This document shows, one piece after another, positions 21,669 to 31,664 of a stretch of DNA of 64,000 bases. Made by a program: the position numbers and the translations under genes. The DNA comes from Gari tellinella (Eukaryota > Mollusca > Bivalvia > Cardiida > Psammobiidae), in the NCBI GenBank assembly GCA_922989275.2, contig OV277867.1, positions 43,824,070 to 43,888,069 of the forward strand. The letters run 5' to 3'. Under the pieces are notes generated by a model. The model did not search any database. It saw nothing but the letters and a program-made list of their open reading frames with translations, and was not told the origin of the DNA. Within the stretch, counting starts at the first letter, position 1, and each line of letters opens with the position of its first letter.

Positions 21669-22965
21669 TTTCCCTTTCTTGCACTTTCTACTAATCAGAG
21701 TCTGTTTTCTATTGCGGATAATTATAACGGTGTGCCTCTCATAAGCTGAAAAAGTATGTCAAACACAAACTTCTATTAATCCTCTTTCGATCAAAGGTCT
21801 CACTTGAGCTCGAACATGTTTGATATCCGTCTTTACGAACACTTACATAAACATAGAGCTCGCCTTTGTGAACCTTTTACACTGATTGAGCAGTTTATCT
21901 GCTAACAGTACTTCATTACACATTCATAGTCTATTTCCAAAAGCACCATCTGCTTTTATTTCGAAAGATTGAAAATGGCTGTTTGGCTGTAAAGCATTTA
22001 TGTGAGTGTAAACATAGTGGATCTTGATCAGACGCCGCGTAGATCAAATTATTTTGCAAATATTATTATTATGTGGCCTTTTCTAAAAACTGTTCAGCCT
22101 ATTACTAACAGTACATGTAGGTGTGTTTGCAGGATATTTCATTTAAGCTCTAAGAGAACACGTAATGTATCCACTTTTGAACTATTAGTCTGGCAATTAA
22201 TACTCTCAAGGGCCAATTAACGTACTATTGAACAAAACCTGGAAGTAAATCAAGTTGTCAGACTATGTAAGCGTAGGCTGGAAACTGCTTACTTGACAGA
22301 CCGCTACATGTAACAAGGCGATTAGCGGTGATGTTGTCCATTGTTATTGATGTTCTTTGTCAATGGGACTATCCTCTCTACTTGTTAGAAATTGTTCATT
22401 ATCACTGTAAAAGTTTCGTTTTTCAACCAATTGACTTCCTTACCACAAGTCAAGTCAAGTCAAAACAATTTCATTCAGCATAACATGATATATGTCTATT
22501 GCCGTATACAAGGTGGTTGATAAACCTGGAATGAGAGAGACAATTATTCCAAATATATAGGAAGATTACAACTATTAATAAACTAAGAGTCTAAACAAGT
22601 GCAATGGCTGTTGTAAACAGTTTGGATACTGATAATGCATCGAGTGGCTTGGCGCCAAGTCTATTTAACAAAAAGGAGTATAAAGTAAAGTACAAAGTTA
22701 AAGTCTAAACTAAGCCCGAATGTCCGTTAAGCCGACTGTACATCAATTCAAAATTTACTTAAAAATTGAATTTGAGAAACAAAAGCGGAGCGCAATTGTT
22801 TATCCCTTTGCTTTCCGATTGCATCTTGACTACGACATTTATTTGCAAACAGTTTGGATCCAGATTAGATGCCGCGTAATCTGAATCAGAACTGTGTGAC
22901 GTTGGTCTAAATTTCTTTTAAAACACCCATGCATACATCTTAATTCGATACAGACGGCGTGACGT
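21669..22965. other. Gene-free stretch with isolated core remnants
   Basis: Core-like remnants stand at 21998-22045 (GGATCTTGATCAGACGCCGC), 22611-22650 (GTAAACAGTTTGGATACTG) and 22843-22905 (GCAAACAGTTTGGATCCAG). None retains recognisable transposon ends. No coding content. Confidence 0.45.
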
Positions 22966-23169
22966 TTAATCTCTCACAGCTTTACTCTGAGTACAAAACG
23001 GTTTTGTTAACAGTTTGGATCCTGATCAGACGCCGTCTGATCTTGATCCAAACTGTTTTACACTCATTTCGATATATCTATAGTCAAATTAACTGAAACC
23101 TAAATATGAGAATCTGAAGCAGACGACAACTGGTTACAATCGATGACGTTATAACAGTGAAAGGGTTAT
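22966..23169 (-). mobile_element. Pb-B copy, inverted orientation, 204 bp
   Basis: TTAA at 22966 and TTAT at 23166-23169 flank the element. The right end GAAGCAGACGACAAC...AACAGTGAAAGGG is the complement of the standard Pb-B left end. The core (ACAGTTTGGATCCTGATCAG, ACGCCGTCTGATC) lies at about 23009-23060 and has lost its loop. Confidence 0.65.
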
Positions 23170-23191
23170 CTAAATACAAAGCAGATAGTGA

Positions 23192-23441
23192 TACAGTGGA
23201 GAATCTGTTATTCTTTCCCGTTTAAACGCAAACGTACGCAAACGCAAAGCACTAAAACGTAGAAAAGAACAACTTTTGGACAATTCTGATAAATCTTGTG
23301 TATCTTGGTGGCAAACAGTTTGGAGCCTGATCAGACGCCGGGTGACCCGGCGTCTGATCTGGCTCCAAACTGTTTCCACTGCAAATAATAGTTTTAGCGT
23401 AAACGCGTTTATTTGGAAAGAATAACAGATTCTCCACTGTA
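23192..23441 (-). mobile_element. Tc-A copy, full length 250 bp
   Basis: TACAGTGGAGAATCTG starts at 23192 and CAGATTCTCCACTGTA ends at 23441, giving TIRs of about 28 bp flanked by TA. The core palindrome spans about 23310-23377 (CAAACAGTTTGGAGCCTG to its complement). No coding potential of its own: the frames across it are by-products of the TIR and palindrome. It lies 22 bp from a Pb-B end. Confidence 0.85.
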
Positions 23442-23611
23442 ACAATGATGGGGCGGATTGCATGGCGTTTATTTTACTCTTGATACAAACTGTTTGCAAA
23501 ATTCCAAGTGCATTATAGAAGACGATTTTCTTTCCCAAATAAACGTGTTTGCGTGGAAACTATCATATCTAATGCAATTAAAATCGAGCTAGAGCCGACG
23601 TTTGTTAACCC

Positions 23612-23868
23612 GGCGTTTTGGTTTTTTGTTTGCTAACGTCCGTTTATGCGATATATGGGCACATTGGATGCATACAAGAGAGGGGAGCGGATACAGAAAA
23701 CTAGGGCCCGATGTCCTTCTCTTAATAACGACCGCGTTCTCTGGTTCTTTTGGACGCCCACTTTAAAGCACTGATACATCAGACCTCGGTTGATAAAGTC
23801 TCAACCGATTGACTTGATCCGGCGGGGTATCGAACTCCCGACCACTGGTGCTGCGTAGTCGATAGTGT
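23612..23868 (-). repeat. tRNA-derived SINE, copy 1 (minus)
   Basis: On the minus strand a tRNA-like head (GTGGTCGGGAGTTCGATACC, a B-box match) is followed by GGTTGAGACTTTATCAACCG, AACCAGAGAACGC, GGACATCGGGCC and CTGTATCCGCTCCCCTCTC, ending near AAACGGACGTTAGCAAACAA. Copies with the same order lie at 44105-44325 and 53058-53312. A SINE of this kind depends on polymerase III and on LINE enzymes. Confidence 0.65.
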
Positions 23869-24030
23869 TACAACTCAGACTTACCCGACGTCTGGTCAGG
23901 CCCAAACAGTTTGCCACTCAGATTAAAATAAATCGTTTGACATTTCTGAACATTGTTATTTTCTACACTTCATTGTATTGTGTCTGCGTTTCGTTTGCGT
24001 TTAAACCGGAAACAATATCTTCTCCATCTG
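23869..24030 (+). mobile_element. Tc-A right-half fragment
   Basis: CGACGTCTGGTCAGGCCCAA, ACAGTTTGCCACTCAGATTA and GCGTTTCGTTTGCGTTTAAAC lead to AACAATATCTTCTCC. This is the right half of an older Tc-A joined directly to the SINE. Confidence 0.5.
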
Positions 24031-25071
24031 CTTGTGGTCATGATCAACATATTGTTCTGTGCTTATATAACAGCCGCTTACCAGAGTGATGTACATATAA
24101 TTTATAGGTTTTTTTGTGTGTGTTTTGTTCTCTTGAAAATAACCAATATTAGACCTGTAAAATACTTAGCAAACAGTGCATAGTCTGATGATCAAAAGCT
24201 CCTAGTTCTGGAGAACAAAACAAAAACACCGAAATTAATTTGTATGCCTAGATCGCAGCCTTATATGTAAACCCTTTCTTTTACAGTCCTTCATTTTTAC
24301 AGCATTTTTACTTTTGTTTATATTATACTTGTGTTTGTCGGAAAATAGCTGGTACAGCTAATGTTTATTGTATTCGACGTTAAATAAATGTATCTTGTAT
24401 CTTGTTTTCTGAGCACGAGGTGTGAGGTATACGGATACATTTTAGTGTTCCTTTAGAGTGTTCTTATGCTACAGTGCTCCCTCTCTACAATAACACCCAA
24501 TGGGAAACAAAGATAACATGTGTAATCGGGGGGGGGGGGGGGGTTACAGAAAAGGAAATTGATTTACATTTGCGAACAGATTGAATCCAGACTGTCTGTT
24601 TTACTTTCAATCTGCTGCATGTGTCTTCAAAACTACAAACAGGTTATGGGGTAAAGGGGTAATGCAGGACAATTTAATTGTGTTTGTTGTTTTAATACCG
24701 ACATCGATACAATTTCGACAAATAAAATCTTTGATCATCCTGTAGGGAAAATGTAATCGGTGTTTATTGACAAATGCCGCCCTAACCATTGATTGCATTG
24801 AAACATGTAAATTAGCACGATGACGCGTAGCTTGCTAATAATGAATGTATGTATTCTACCCACGTTCATATTCTCTATGGAACGCATTTTAATGAAACAG
24901 TCCAATAATAAATATATACAAAATGTCTACTCTGACATAATGAAACATATCTATTGAAGTAAACTAACTTTTGAAATTGCCTTTTTAGGGTTCCATTGAA
25001 GAAAATAGTTCTCACTTTAGTCACTAATATTCACCATAGGAGAATGTTTCTATATCCTGACAGACAATGTG
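24031..25071. other. Gene-free stretch with possible LINE tail, poly-G run and Pb-A end
   Basis: TAAATAAATGTATCTTGTATCTTG at about 24383-24406 resembles a LINE 3' end with a short tail repeat. A run of 16 G stands at 24528-24543. A Pb-A right fragment (TTTTACTTTCAATCTGC, CAAAACTACAAACAGG) lies at 24597-24663. No gene is visible. Confidence 0.4.
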
Positions 25072-25185
25072 CTTGAAACAAGCTGACAATAAAGCAGAAT
25101 GCGCAATCATGCGTTTTCTGTTTTACTTTCAACCTGATTTAAGTGATCACATGTCTTCAAAACTAGAAACAGGCTATTGTGTAAG
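25072..25185 (+). mobile_element. Pb-A fragment
   Basis: CAAGCTGACAATAAAGCAGAATG, TTTTACTTTCAACCTGATTT and CAAAACTAGAAACAGGC match the internal part of Pb-A in order. Neither TTAA end is present. Confidence 0.5.
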
Positions 25186-25341
25186 TGTTTATAAAAGATC
25201 AGCATTAATTACCCCAATAGGTACACAATATCAACAGTATGCACCTTCGAAATCAGAGTCAATCAACTTTATATAAAGACAACATTCAGATTTATCCGTT
25301 ACCATCTTAACATGTGCACTGTCTTACCCAGTGTTGAATAG

Positions 25342-25475
25342 TCATTTGAAAACAGTTTGGATCTTGATCAGACGCTGCGTAACGTGGCGTCTGATCAGGA
25401 ACCATAATGTTTACAAAAAAGGCAGACAACAATTGTTTAAAATGAATGACGGTATGTCATGACCCATGGCAATAG
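25342..25475. mobile_element. Pb-B-like fragment with core
   Basis: AAACAGTTTGGATCTTGATCAG, GCTGCGTAACGTGGC and CTGATCAGGAACC form a core at 25353-25413. Then come AGGCAGACAAC and GTCATGACCC, an inverted Pb-B end lacking its TTAA. Confidence 0.5.
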
Positions 25476-25692
25476 AGACATTTAATTTCTCCACATCTTC
25501 TGCTTGATACGCGCCGTTGAGAAATAAGGAATTTTGATTACGATCTGCAAACATAATTATACAGTTAAGCTATTATTCCTTGCTGTATCATACTCGCCTT
25601 CTATCTTTTTCCATGTATTTATGTTGTATTGAATTGTTTATATGTACCGTATGTGTATTATCTCACTTCTGATAGGGAATAATAAAGTCATT

Positions 25693-26135
25693 TATCACAT
25701 AAAACCGCCCCTGACATTGTAATAAAGCCATTTAATAAATAATAGTCAAATATTAATACATGGGCTACGGCACAACATACGGTGTTTGTCCACAAGCGCT
25801 GCATGACGCGGGTGTAAAATGACGTCATTTGCCATGACGTTACCATAAACAACGTCAACCTTTGGTGGAAAATATACTTGGCAAAACTGCTAAGTACCCC
25901 AAGGACTATATTGGAACTTTCTTTTTCATGGATGGTGATAGCGTAAAGGGGTTTTCTGATTTATGAAATATAATTATGTTTATCACATAAAACCGACTCT
26001 GGGAGTATTATAAAGCCATTCAATAAACTATAGTGAAATATCAATATTTGGGCTCGGCCCTACCTGTTCGTCCACGAGCGCTGCATGGCGCTGGGCGCCA
26101 AATGACATCATTTGCCAAGGCTCGCGTCATATTGT
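25693..26135 (+). repeat. Pair of direct repeats, about 155 bp each
   Basis: TATCACATAAAACCG, TAAAGCCATT(T/C)AATAAA, GGGCT(A/C)CGG and GCGCTGCATG(A/G)CGC, then AAATGAC(G/A)TCATTTGCCA, occur in order at 25698-25845 and 25980-26130. The offset is about 285 bp. Related blocks lie at 5045-5110 and, inverted, at 27010-27083, so this is a dispersed family duplicated here. Confidence 0.55.
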
Positions 26136-27397
26136 TTTAGTCATCTCGTTTATTAAAAATGATAATTAATGAGCACTCATGTTAGATCCTCTATATATTT
26201 TTTATTATTTCATGGAAAACATACATGTAACAATGTTTGTGAGAGAATGATGCTTTTATAAGTTTTAGAATAAGGCATAAGGCCAACAAAAAGGCACATT
26301 CTTGGAGCAATGTCAATAACGGGTATGACCACTGTCATCGCTCACTACAGCCATGTGCCGATGACGAAGATGGCTCACAAAAATGTACCGGTCTTGCCTT
26401 CTTGTTGTGACCCTTGAACTCGAGTGTATTTGTTCACATACTACACTTCCGGTCTTGCGGTGCTTTTACCGGAGGCTTGGTCACATATTTGTTCTGCACC
26501 CCCGTTCTGCGAATGACCTTAAAATGGGATGAAAAATACTCTGCTGGGACTGGTTATGCTGGTATCATACCGTATAAGAAAAAGAAAATGTGATGAAGAT
26601 GTTAAAAGAAAAACGTTTTCAATTACCTCAGCATGGGACAGTCCGCACAGAAATCGTCCAATGGTTCTACTTCGTTCTTGAAGAGACATCACACCATTAC
26701 GTGTCATTTCAACGCGATAAACTTTCAAGTGAAATCTATGAAACAGAACACAGTCGGCGCTGCACGTGCTACTTACCCTGGTTCGAGCCTTTGCCCCAGC
26801 TACACACAACGCCTGACTGAACACCGCTAAAACTAGTTTCAGTCGATCAATAATCTCCATACAAACCTTTTGGAGTGTAAACAAAACTTTTTTGATTAAA
26901 ACCTCAAATAACAAAGGATATTTAAGTTGGGGTACTTACATGTAGCAGTTTTGCTGAGTATACATATGGCGGAGAGACTAAAATCTACGGATTCAGTGTT
27001 TTATAGGGTTTTTAAATCTTTATGTGATAAATAGAATCTAAGATTCGTGCATGTTATTTATCATTTTAAAAAAACTCGTAATAATGTCTGCTCCACTGTA
27101 GGAGTGTTCTCTGCGTGCATGTACTGACACTCGATATAAGCGAATGCAGTGAAACTCACTTCTAACGAAGTCGTCGGGACCGTCAGATTTATTTCGCTAA
27201 AACAAAATGTCGTTAAATCATGTCGATTTTACAATACTTTAGTAAGAATTGGGGAATTATATTTGTGTTGTTTTATCCACCAGTTCGTTATATGTAATTT
27301 CGTTATAAACGCACTTTACTGTATTCAGCATTCAACACAATATGAAGGTGGACACAATAACTAGTATCAGTGTAATAGCCTCAATCAAACTGGTAAT
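26136..27397. other. Gene-free stretch
   Basis: A 131-codon minus frame at 26519-26914 overlaps two plus frames and has no recognised motif, so I do not call it a gene. GCAAAACTGCTAAGTACC at 25881 and its near complement at 26930-26965 form a distant inverted pair. Otherwise nothing was found. Confidence 0.35.
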
Positions 27398-27462
27398 TAC
27401 TTCTTCATTGTCATGACGTCATATGTCTTAAGCAATTATCGTCTGCTTTTATTTCAAATGTA
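27398..27462 (+). mobile_element. Pb-B left fragment
   Basis: CTTCTTCATTGTCATGACGTC and TCGTCTGCTTTTATTTC match the left part of Pb-B. It ends where repeat X copy 2 begins. Confidence 0.4.
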
Positions 27463-28440
27463 ACAAGAAATATCTTTAAAAAAGATATTCGGCGGAATGG
27501 TTGGTGAAATTCATGCTGTTGATGGGTGTGCAAAATTGTACGAAATTGGAGGTTTTCAAAGAATTGTAATATCTTGGATTGAAAAGCAAAAAATACACAT
27601 TCAACGATATAGCATAACTCTGACTAAAAAACTATAAATGTACAGAAATGCAAAACATATCCAAGCTACTGGTAGGAGATCCTCAGATTAAATTATATTG
27701 TTCTGTATATCAAACTTCATTCATGGGGAGTTTCTTGAAACAAACTATAACTAGATAAACTGTGCAGGCCCATACAGAACAGTCTGCCCTGCTTTACAAG
27801 GTCTATAACACCTCACTCTTGTAAATAAATGATGAAACAACACAATTGTGTTTAACTCACTTGAGGCCATTTATTATATTGCTATCAATGTATGGTAAAT
27901 TTGTACACAATTAATAGTTAACAATTAAAATAAATTGGAAGTAAACCATTATTAAACAAAATACCTAGCTGCCACTGTCTATCTATAAATACACATCAGA
28001 TTCTGCTAGCATATCTTAAAATAGAAGCTCAGTATTACACACTGGCTGTGTCTAATTTTACACTCACATCAGTGCATAAACAGCTAGGCTACTGTTTCAG
28101 GGCTCCAGATAAGAGGGGAGTAAATTGAACAAATCTAACATTTTCTCACTCATTTCAGCACCAAACCCTATGGTGTTACCACTCATTTTTATCGTCTCGA
28201 AGAGACAATTCATATGAGTTGGACACCGTAGGGTTTAATGCAAAAATAAAGTTTTTAAGTTTTGAAATAATTCTCTTATCTGGAGCCCTGGCTACTATCC
28301 AATCAGACAAGTCAGTTTCAACAGGTGCTCTTAATTCTAAATTTCTGATCAAATATGATTGGTTCAAATGTTTGTCTAAATAGAAATGTGTGACTAAATA
28401 GATAACAGACAGCTCCGCCGAAAAAGATAAACCGAAGTAT
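27463..28440 (-). repeat. Dispersed repeat X, copy 2 (inverted relative to copy 1)
   Basis: All landmarks of copy 1 recur in reverse complement, from TTTAAAAAAGATATTCGGCG (27477) to CAGCTCCGCCGAAAAAG (28409). The order is colinear over almost 1 kb with scattered small indels. The plus strand here reads EISLKKIFGG and CAKLYEIGGFQRIVI in the frame equivalent to copy 1. Confidence 0.65.
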
Positions 28441-28504
28441 TATCGGGATGAGCCGGGGCGATTTTTATGAAAATATTAAATTGCGTTCTCACATTCAAGG
28501 CTCC

Positions 28505-28795
28505 CGGTGACCCCCGGTCGTCCCCGGCGCCGCCAAGGTTGTACTCGCGGTGACTCCCGGCGACTGCCGGTGACTGTCGGTTTGCTAAACCGGGACTCAC
28601 CGGGGACCCAAACCGGGACAGTGAGATCGTGGCTTAAGCCGGTGACAGCCGGTGGAAGCCGGTCTATCCTGGATCGAGCCGGTCATCCCCGGCGCCGCCA
28701 AGGTTGTACTCCCGGTGACTCCCGGCGACAGCCGGTTTGCTCAACCGGGACTCACCGGGGACCCAAACCGGGACAGTGAGATCGGGGCTTTAGGA
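28505..28795 (+). repeat. GC-rich tandem duplication, about 165-bp period
   Basis: The unit starting at GGTCGTCCCCGGCGCCGCC (28516) repeats from GGTCATCCCCGGCGCCGCC (28681). Both share AAGGTTGTACTC(G/C)CGGTGAC, AACCGGGACTCACCGGGG and ACCCAAACCGGGACAGTGAG. The first unit has an extra copy of GGTGACTGTC-like sequence. The tract is dominated by CCGG and GGTGAC motifs and has much higher GC than anything around it. A 90-codon frame crosses it but is simply the repeat. Confidence 0.7.
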
Positions 28796-29447
28796 GCCAT
28801 CTGATCAGTGGCTGTGCTATTTAGATCTATCATACTACAAAACATCGACAAAAATACCCTCATTAATAAATTATAGAATTAGTAGACTAAATTGTAAGCT
28901 AGCATTGGCAATTTCAGATTTCAGGCAGTAAAAGAGTGACCGCTTAACACAAAGTGTTACTGTTTTTATTTTACTTAAGGTGCGTACTCCAGCATTAAGT
29001 TATCACATCTGAACTCAACTTGACGAGTGTCTCGCATAGAGAGCGTGGTTGACAACATAAATATAGGTTATGTCAAGTGTAATCTCTGGTTGCATTTCAC
29101 ATATCACCCCGCTGAATATGATTTGATTTAATACATGTACCATAACTTCTGTCTTCACAGGCAATAATTATTTCTGACACCTAGAACAATGAAGCCGATA
29201 ACAACTAACGTATCCCTGGGTGAAATGAGTGTGTTATATCAAAAAGTCTCGTTTTAGACACGTCTGATGATTTAAAGGAATTTTATCAGTTAAAGTAAAA
29301 AAAAACCGGTAGGTGCAGAAAAAACATGTCAAGCTTACATGCACTCGCCCGTGGTCGATGATCAGTTCAAAGAAATATATTGCAAGTGCAAGAGGTGTTG
29401 TTAAAAGACGTTGATATCCATTTCATTGCCAAATCGTTCGTGAGAAT
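28796..29447. other. Gene-free stretch holding a dispersed repeat
   Basis: From about 29040 to 29292 it matches 2210-2500 in direct orientation (GGCAATAATTATTTCTGACAC, TTTTAGACACGTCTGATGAT). The rest shows nothing recognisable. Confidence 0.45.
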
Positions 29448-29906
29448 TTTACCCCTTCACTGTTTCATTGTCGTCGTCTTTAATTTTGTTGTCTGCCATA
29501 TCGTTTCAAAGTCGATTTAACCCCTTCCCACATAGCATATCTCTAGTATTGAATATAGGTGTCCACTTAAAGCAGGTTGAAAGTAAAGCAGAATGCGCTT
29601 TAAGCGCATTCTGCTTTACTTTCAGCCGGCTTTAAGCTATTATCTGCAAGAATATAGAAAATATTTTGTATTATACATATTTATGAATGTATAAATTGGA
29701 ACTATTTTCTTCAGGGCAAGAATAAACTGAATGCGCTAAAAGGCGCTTCTATGGGGGAAAGGGTTAAGGACGTATGACTGACATAATTTTGATTCGAGTG
29801 TCAAACAGTTTGAATCCTGATCAGACGCCGTGTTACTCGGCGTCTGATCAGGATCCAAACTGTTGGCAAACGCCCTTTTAAGCGACATTGAGAGTAAAAG
29901 GATTAA
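29448..29906 (+). mobile_element. Pb-B copy interrupted by a Pb-A copy
   Basis: The left end TTTACCCCTTCACTG (29448) with ATTGTCGTCGTCTTT, and the right part with core GTCAAACAGTTTGAATCCTG (29800), GACGCCGTGTTACTCGG and a TTAA at 29903-29906, are two halves of one Pb-B. The halves are separated at a TTAA by the Pb-A at 29517-29767. With that removed, the length is about 212 bp, as in the intact copy at 49403. Confidence 0.75.
29517..29767 (+). mobile_element. Pb-A copy 2, full length, nested in Pb-B
   Basis: TTAA at 29517-29520 and 29764-29767, ends CCCCTTCCCAC and GGGGGAAAGGG. The palindrome AAAGCAGGTTGAAAGTAAAG / CTTTACTTTCAGCCGGCTTT spans about 29570-29636. It is the younger member of the nested pair. 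Confidence 0.85.
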
Positions 29907-30559
29907 CTTTGATCCACCAGTAACGTTAACTGAACGTGTGTATTTTAATGCGGACTGCACGTGTATCATCAGGTAAGTTAACAGTAAAGAAAGTATTGAT
30001 ATTATTACAAAAAACATTCTTAAAGTTGAGGACCGCTATTGAGATGAGACTAAAATCAGTAAAATCCGCTCCGAGAACAGCACCATTTGGTTAATTGCAA
30101 ATAGTTTGTGCAATGACCAGACGACTCGTAACTCGACTTCTGGTCAGTATTTAAACTGTGTGAATCGCACAACGATGTTACAGACGTCAAATTATTATAT
30201 ATTTATTATATTTATAATAAATAAATGCAGACGTTAATTGTTTAAAGCAGGTTACTGTGTGACGGTGAGGGACGACATTAGAAGCAGTTACGCTTATTGT
30301 GTACCCGGTATACATGTACCATGGTCAAACATTATTAAATTTATGCCATATTATACGTTTTTCTGCTTTAACGTCACATGTAACGGACACGTTGGGTATT
30401 GCCGTTGAAAATTAAATGTAACATGGACATAATAAAACATACTGTAATGAATAACCTTGATTGAAAAGGTTGATCTTGGACAATCTACTTTGCACTAAAT
30501 TACGTTTTCTAGGATATCAATATGATATCGTTTATTTGGAACGTATATCACACCTGCAT
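29907..30559. other. Gene-free stretch with a core remnant
   Basis: TTGCAAATAGTTTGTGC, GACCAGACGACTCG and TCTGGTCAGTATTTAAACTG at 30096-30160 are a decayed core. No ends and no coding content were found. Confidence 0.4.
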
Positions 30560-30800
30560 GCCCTTACACACTTTCGCTATACTCGCTATTAATAGTTCAA
30601 CACAGCGGAAGTCGGTGCGAGCGCCTGCGCTTTACCACACTATCATTGAATTAAAAGCGCCGGAAAAAAACCATAAATTATTCCAATACTAGACTGCATA
30701 CATTTTGTTTCTTTACTCTTTAAATTGTTCTAACTGATAATAAATCTGATATTGTGATAAGTGTTGTCAATGCGATATACGCGTTTTTACAGCAGAAGCG
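30560..30800 (-). repeat. Dispersed repeat, inverted copy of 9825-10100
   Basis: CGCTATTAATAGTTCAACACAGCGGAAG, CACCGACT-type and GCGCTTTACC blocks, GACTGCATACATTTTG, TGATAATAAATCTGATATTG and GCGATATACGCG match the complement of 10075-9830 in order. Confidence 0.5.
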
Positions 30801-30818
30801 CGGTCAGTTACCGTAACG

Positions 30819-31052
30819 ATGGCCATCAATAGTCTAAAAAACGTAACAATTAAACAAAAACGACATGTTTGCACGATATCGATGGCCAACGGCTCGAACG
30901 GCTTCCGAGGTAGTGTACCAACGCCAACAAGAAAAACAAAATTGCGACCAAATGAGTATATAAGCAAGCGCAAGCCGTCCCGAGTTAATTTCTCATCAAT
31001 AGACCAACATTTTCCGATACTTAGTGTATCAAACAAAGCAGCTTACATCTAA
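30819..31052 (+). CDS. Small hypothetical ORF, 77 codons
   Basis: The frame starts at ATG in a fair context (ACGATGG) and encodes a basic peptide beginning MAINSLKNVTIKQKRHVCTI and ending SVSNKAAYI. It is not part of a repeat that I can identify, although the dispersed repeat at 30560-30800 lies just upstream and a Tc-A starts 42 bp downstream. There is no signal peptide, membrane segment or known motif. An 89-codon frame overlaps it on the minus strand, which argues for chance. It could be a 5' exon, chance, or a piece of an unrecognised element. Confidence 0.15.
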   Translation: MAINSLKNVTIKQKRHVCTISMANGSNGFRGSVPTPTRKTKLRPNEYISKRKPSRVNFSSIDQHFPILSVSNKAAYI

Positions 31053-31093
31053 GAAATGTCAATCGTTTCAGACAATAGGTTACTTATGAAACA

Positions 31094-31340
31094 TAAGAGA
31101 AAACTTTATTCTTTACCGTTTAAATTCAAAGTAAACGCAAACGCTAAGCTCTAAAACGTAGAAAAGTACAACTTTTGGACAATTCTGATGTTTCATGTTT
31201 ATCTTGGTGGCAAACAGTTTGGAGCCTGACCAGACGCCGGGTTACCCGGCGTCTGATCTGGCTCCAAACTGTTTGCACTGGAAATGGTAGTTTTAGCGTA
31301 AACGCGTATTATGGGAAAGAATAACGTTTTCTCCACTGTA
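31094..31340 (-). mobile_element. Tc-A copy, left end decayed
   Basis: The right end TTTTCTCCACTGTA (31327-31340) is intact. The left end reads TAAGAGAAAACTTTATTC, a damaged TIR. The core at about 31209-31276 is well kept (CAAACAGTTTGGAGCCTGAC and its partner). Confidence 0.75.
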
Positions 31341-31664
31341 GGACAATGGCAAAACAAAAACAAAAAGCTATAAAAGACAAGTGGTGACATTTTAAATACC
31401 TACTTCACAATTCCGAGTTCAAACTGTCATGTTCCGAAATTCCGATTTCCAAGTTCCAATTTCCGACTTTCAAGCTATTAGGTACTGAGCCAATAAGTGA
31501 AACCCTCCCCCCCTAAGCGGACTTTGTTGGACCTATATTTTCTTGTAGCATATACACTGCGATTAAGAAATCTGGTTGTTGGATGGAATATCGTCGCCGG
31601 ATAAGCGCACAATTTAATCGTTTCCATGGCAACCCTCGTGATTTTGAGATAGAACATATACATT

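Noticed and set aside
21447..21749. 100-codon plus-strand frame
   Set aside because: It is antisense to the N-terminal part of the LINE ORF1 on the minus strand.
23310..23377. Palindromes as CRISPR-like repeats
   Set aside because: The repeated units are dispersed, each inside a TIR element with variable distances and no spacers. The genome is eukaryotic.
23310..23377. Palindrome cores as transcription terminators
   Set aside because: The stems look like bacterial terminators, but there is no T run and no adjacent gene, and the setting is eukaryotic.
26519..26914. 131-codon minus-strand frame
   Set aside because: Two plus-strand frames overlap the same bases and no domain is seen. The surroundings are dispersed repeats.
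28507..28779. 90-codon repetitive frame in the GC-rich tandem
   Set aside because: It is open only because the GC-rich tandem repeat lacks stops in that frame. A second, overlapping minus frame exists.
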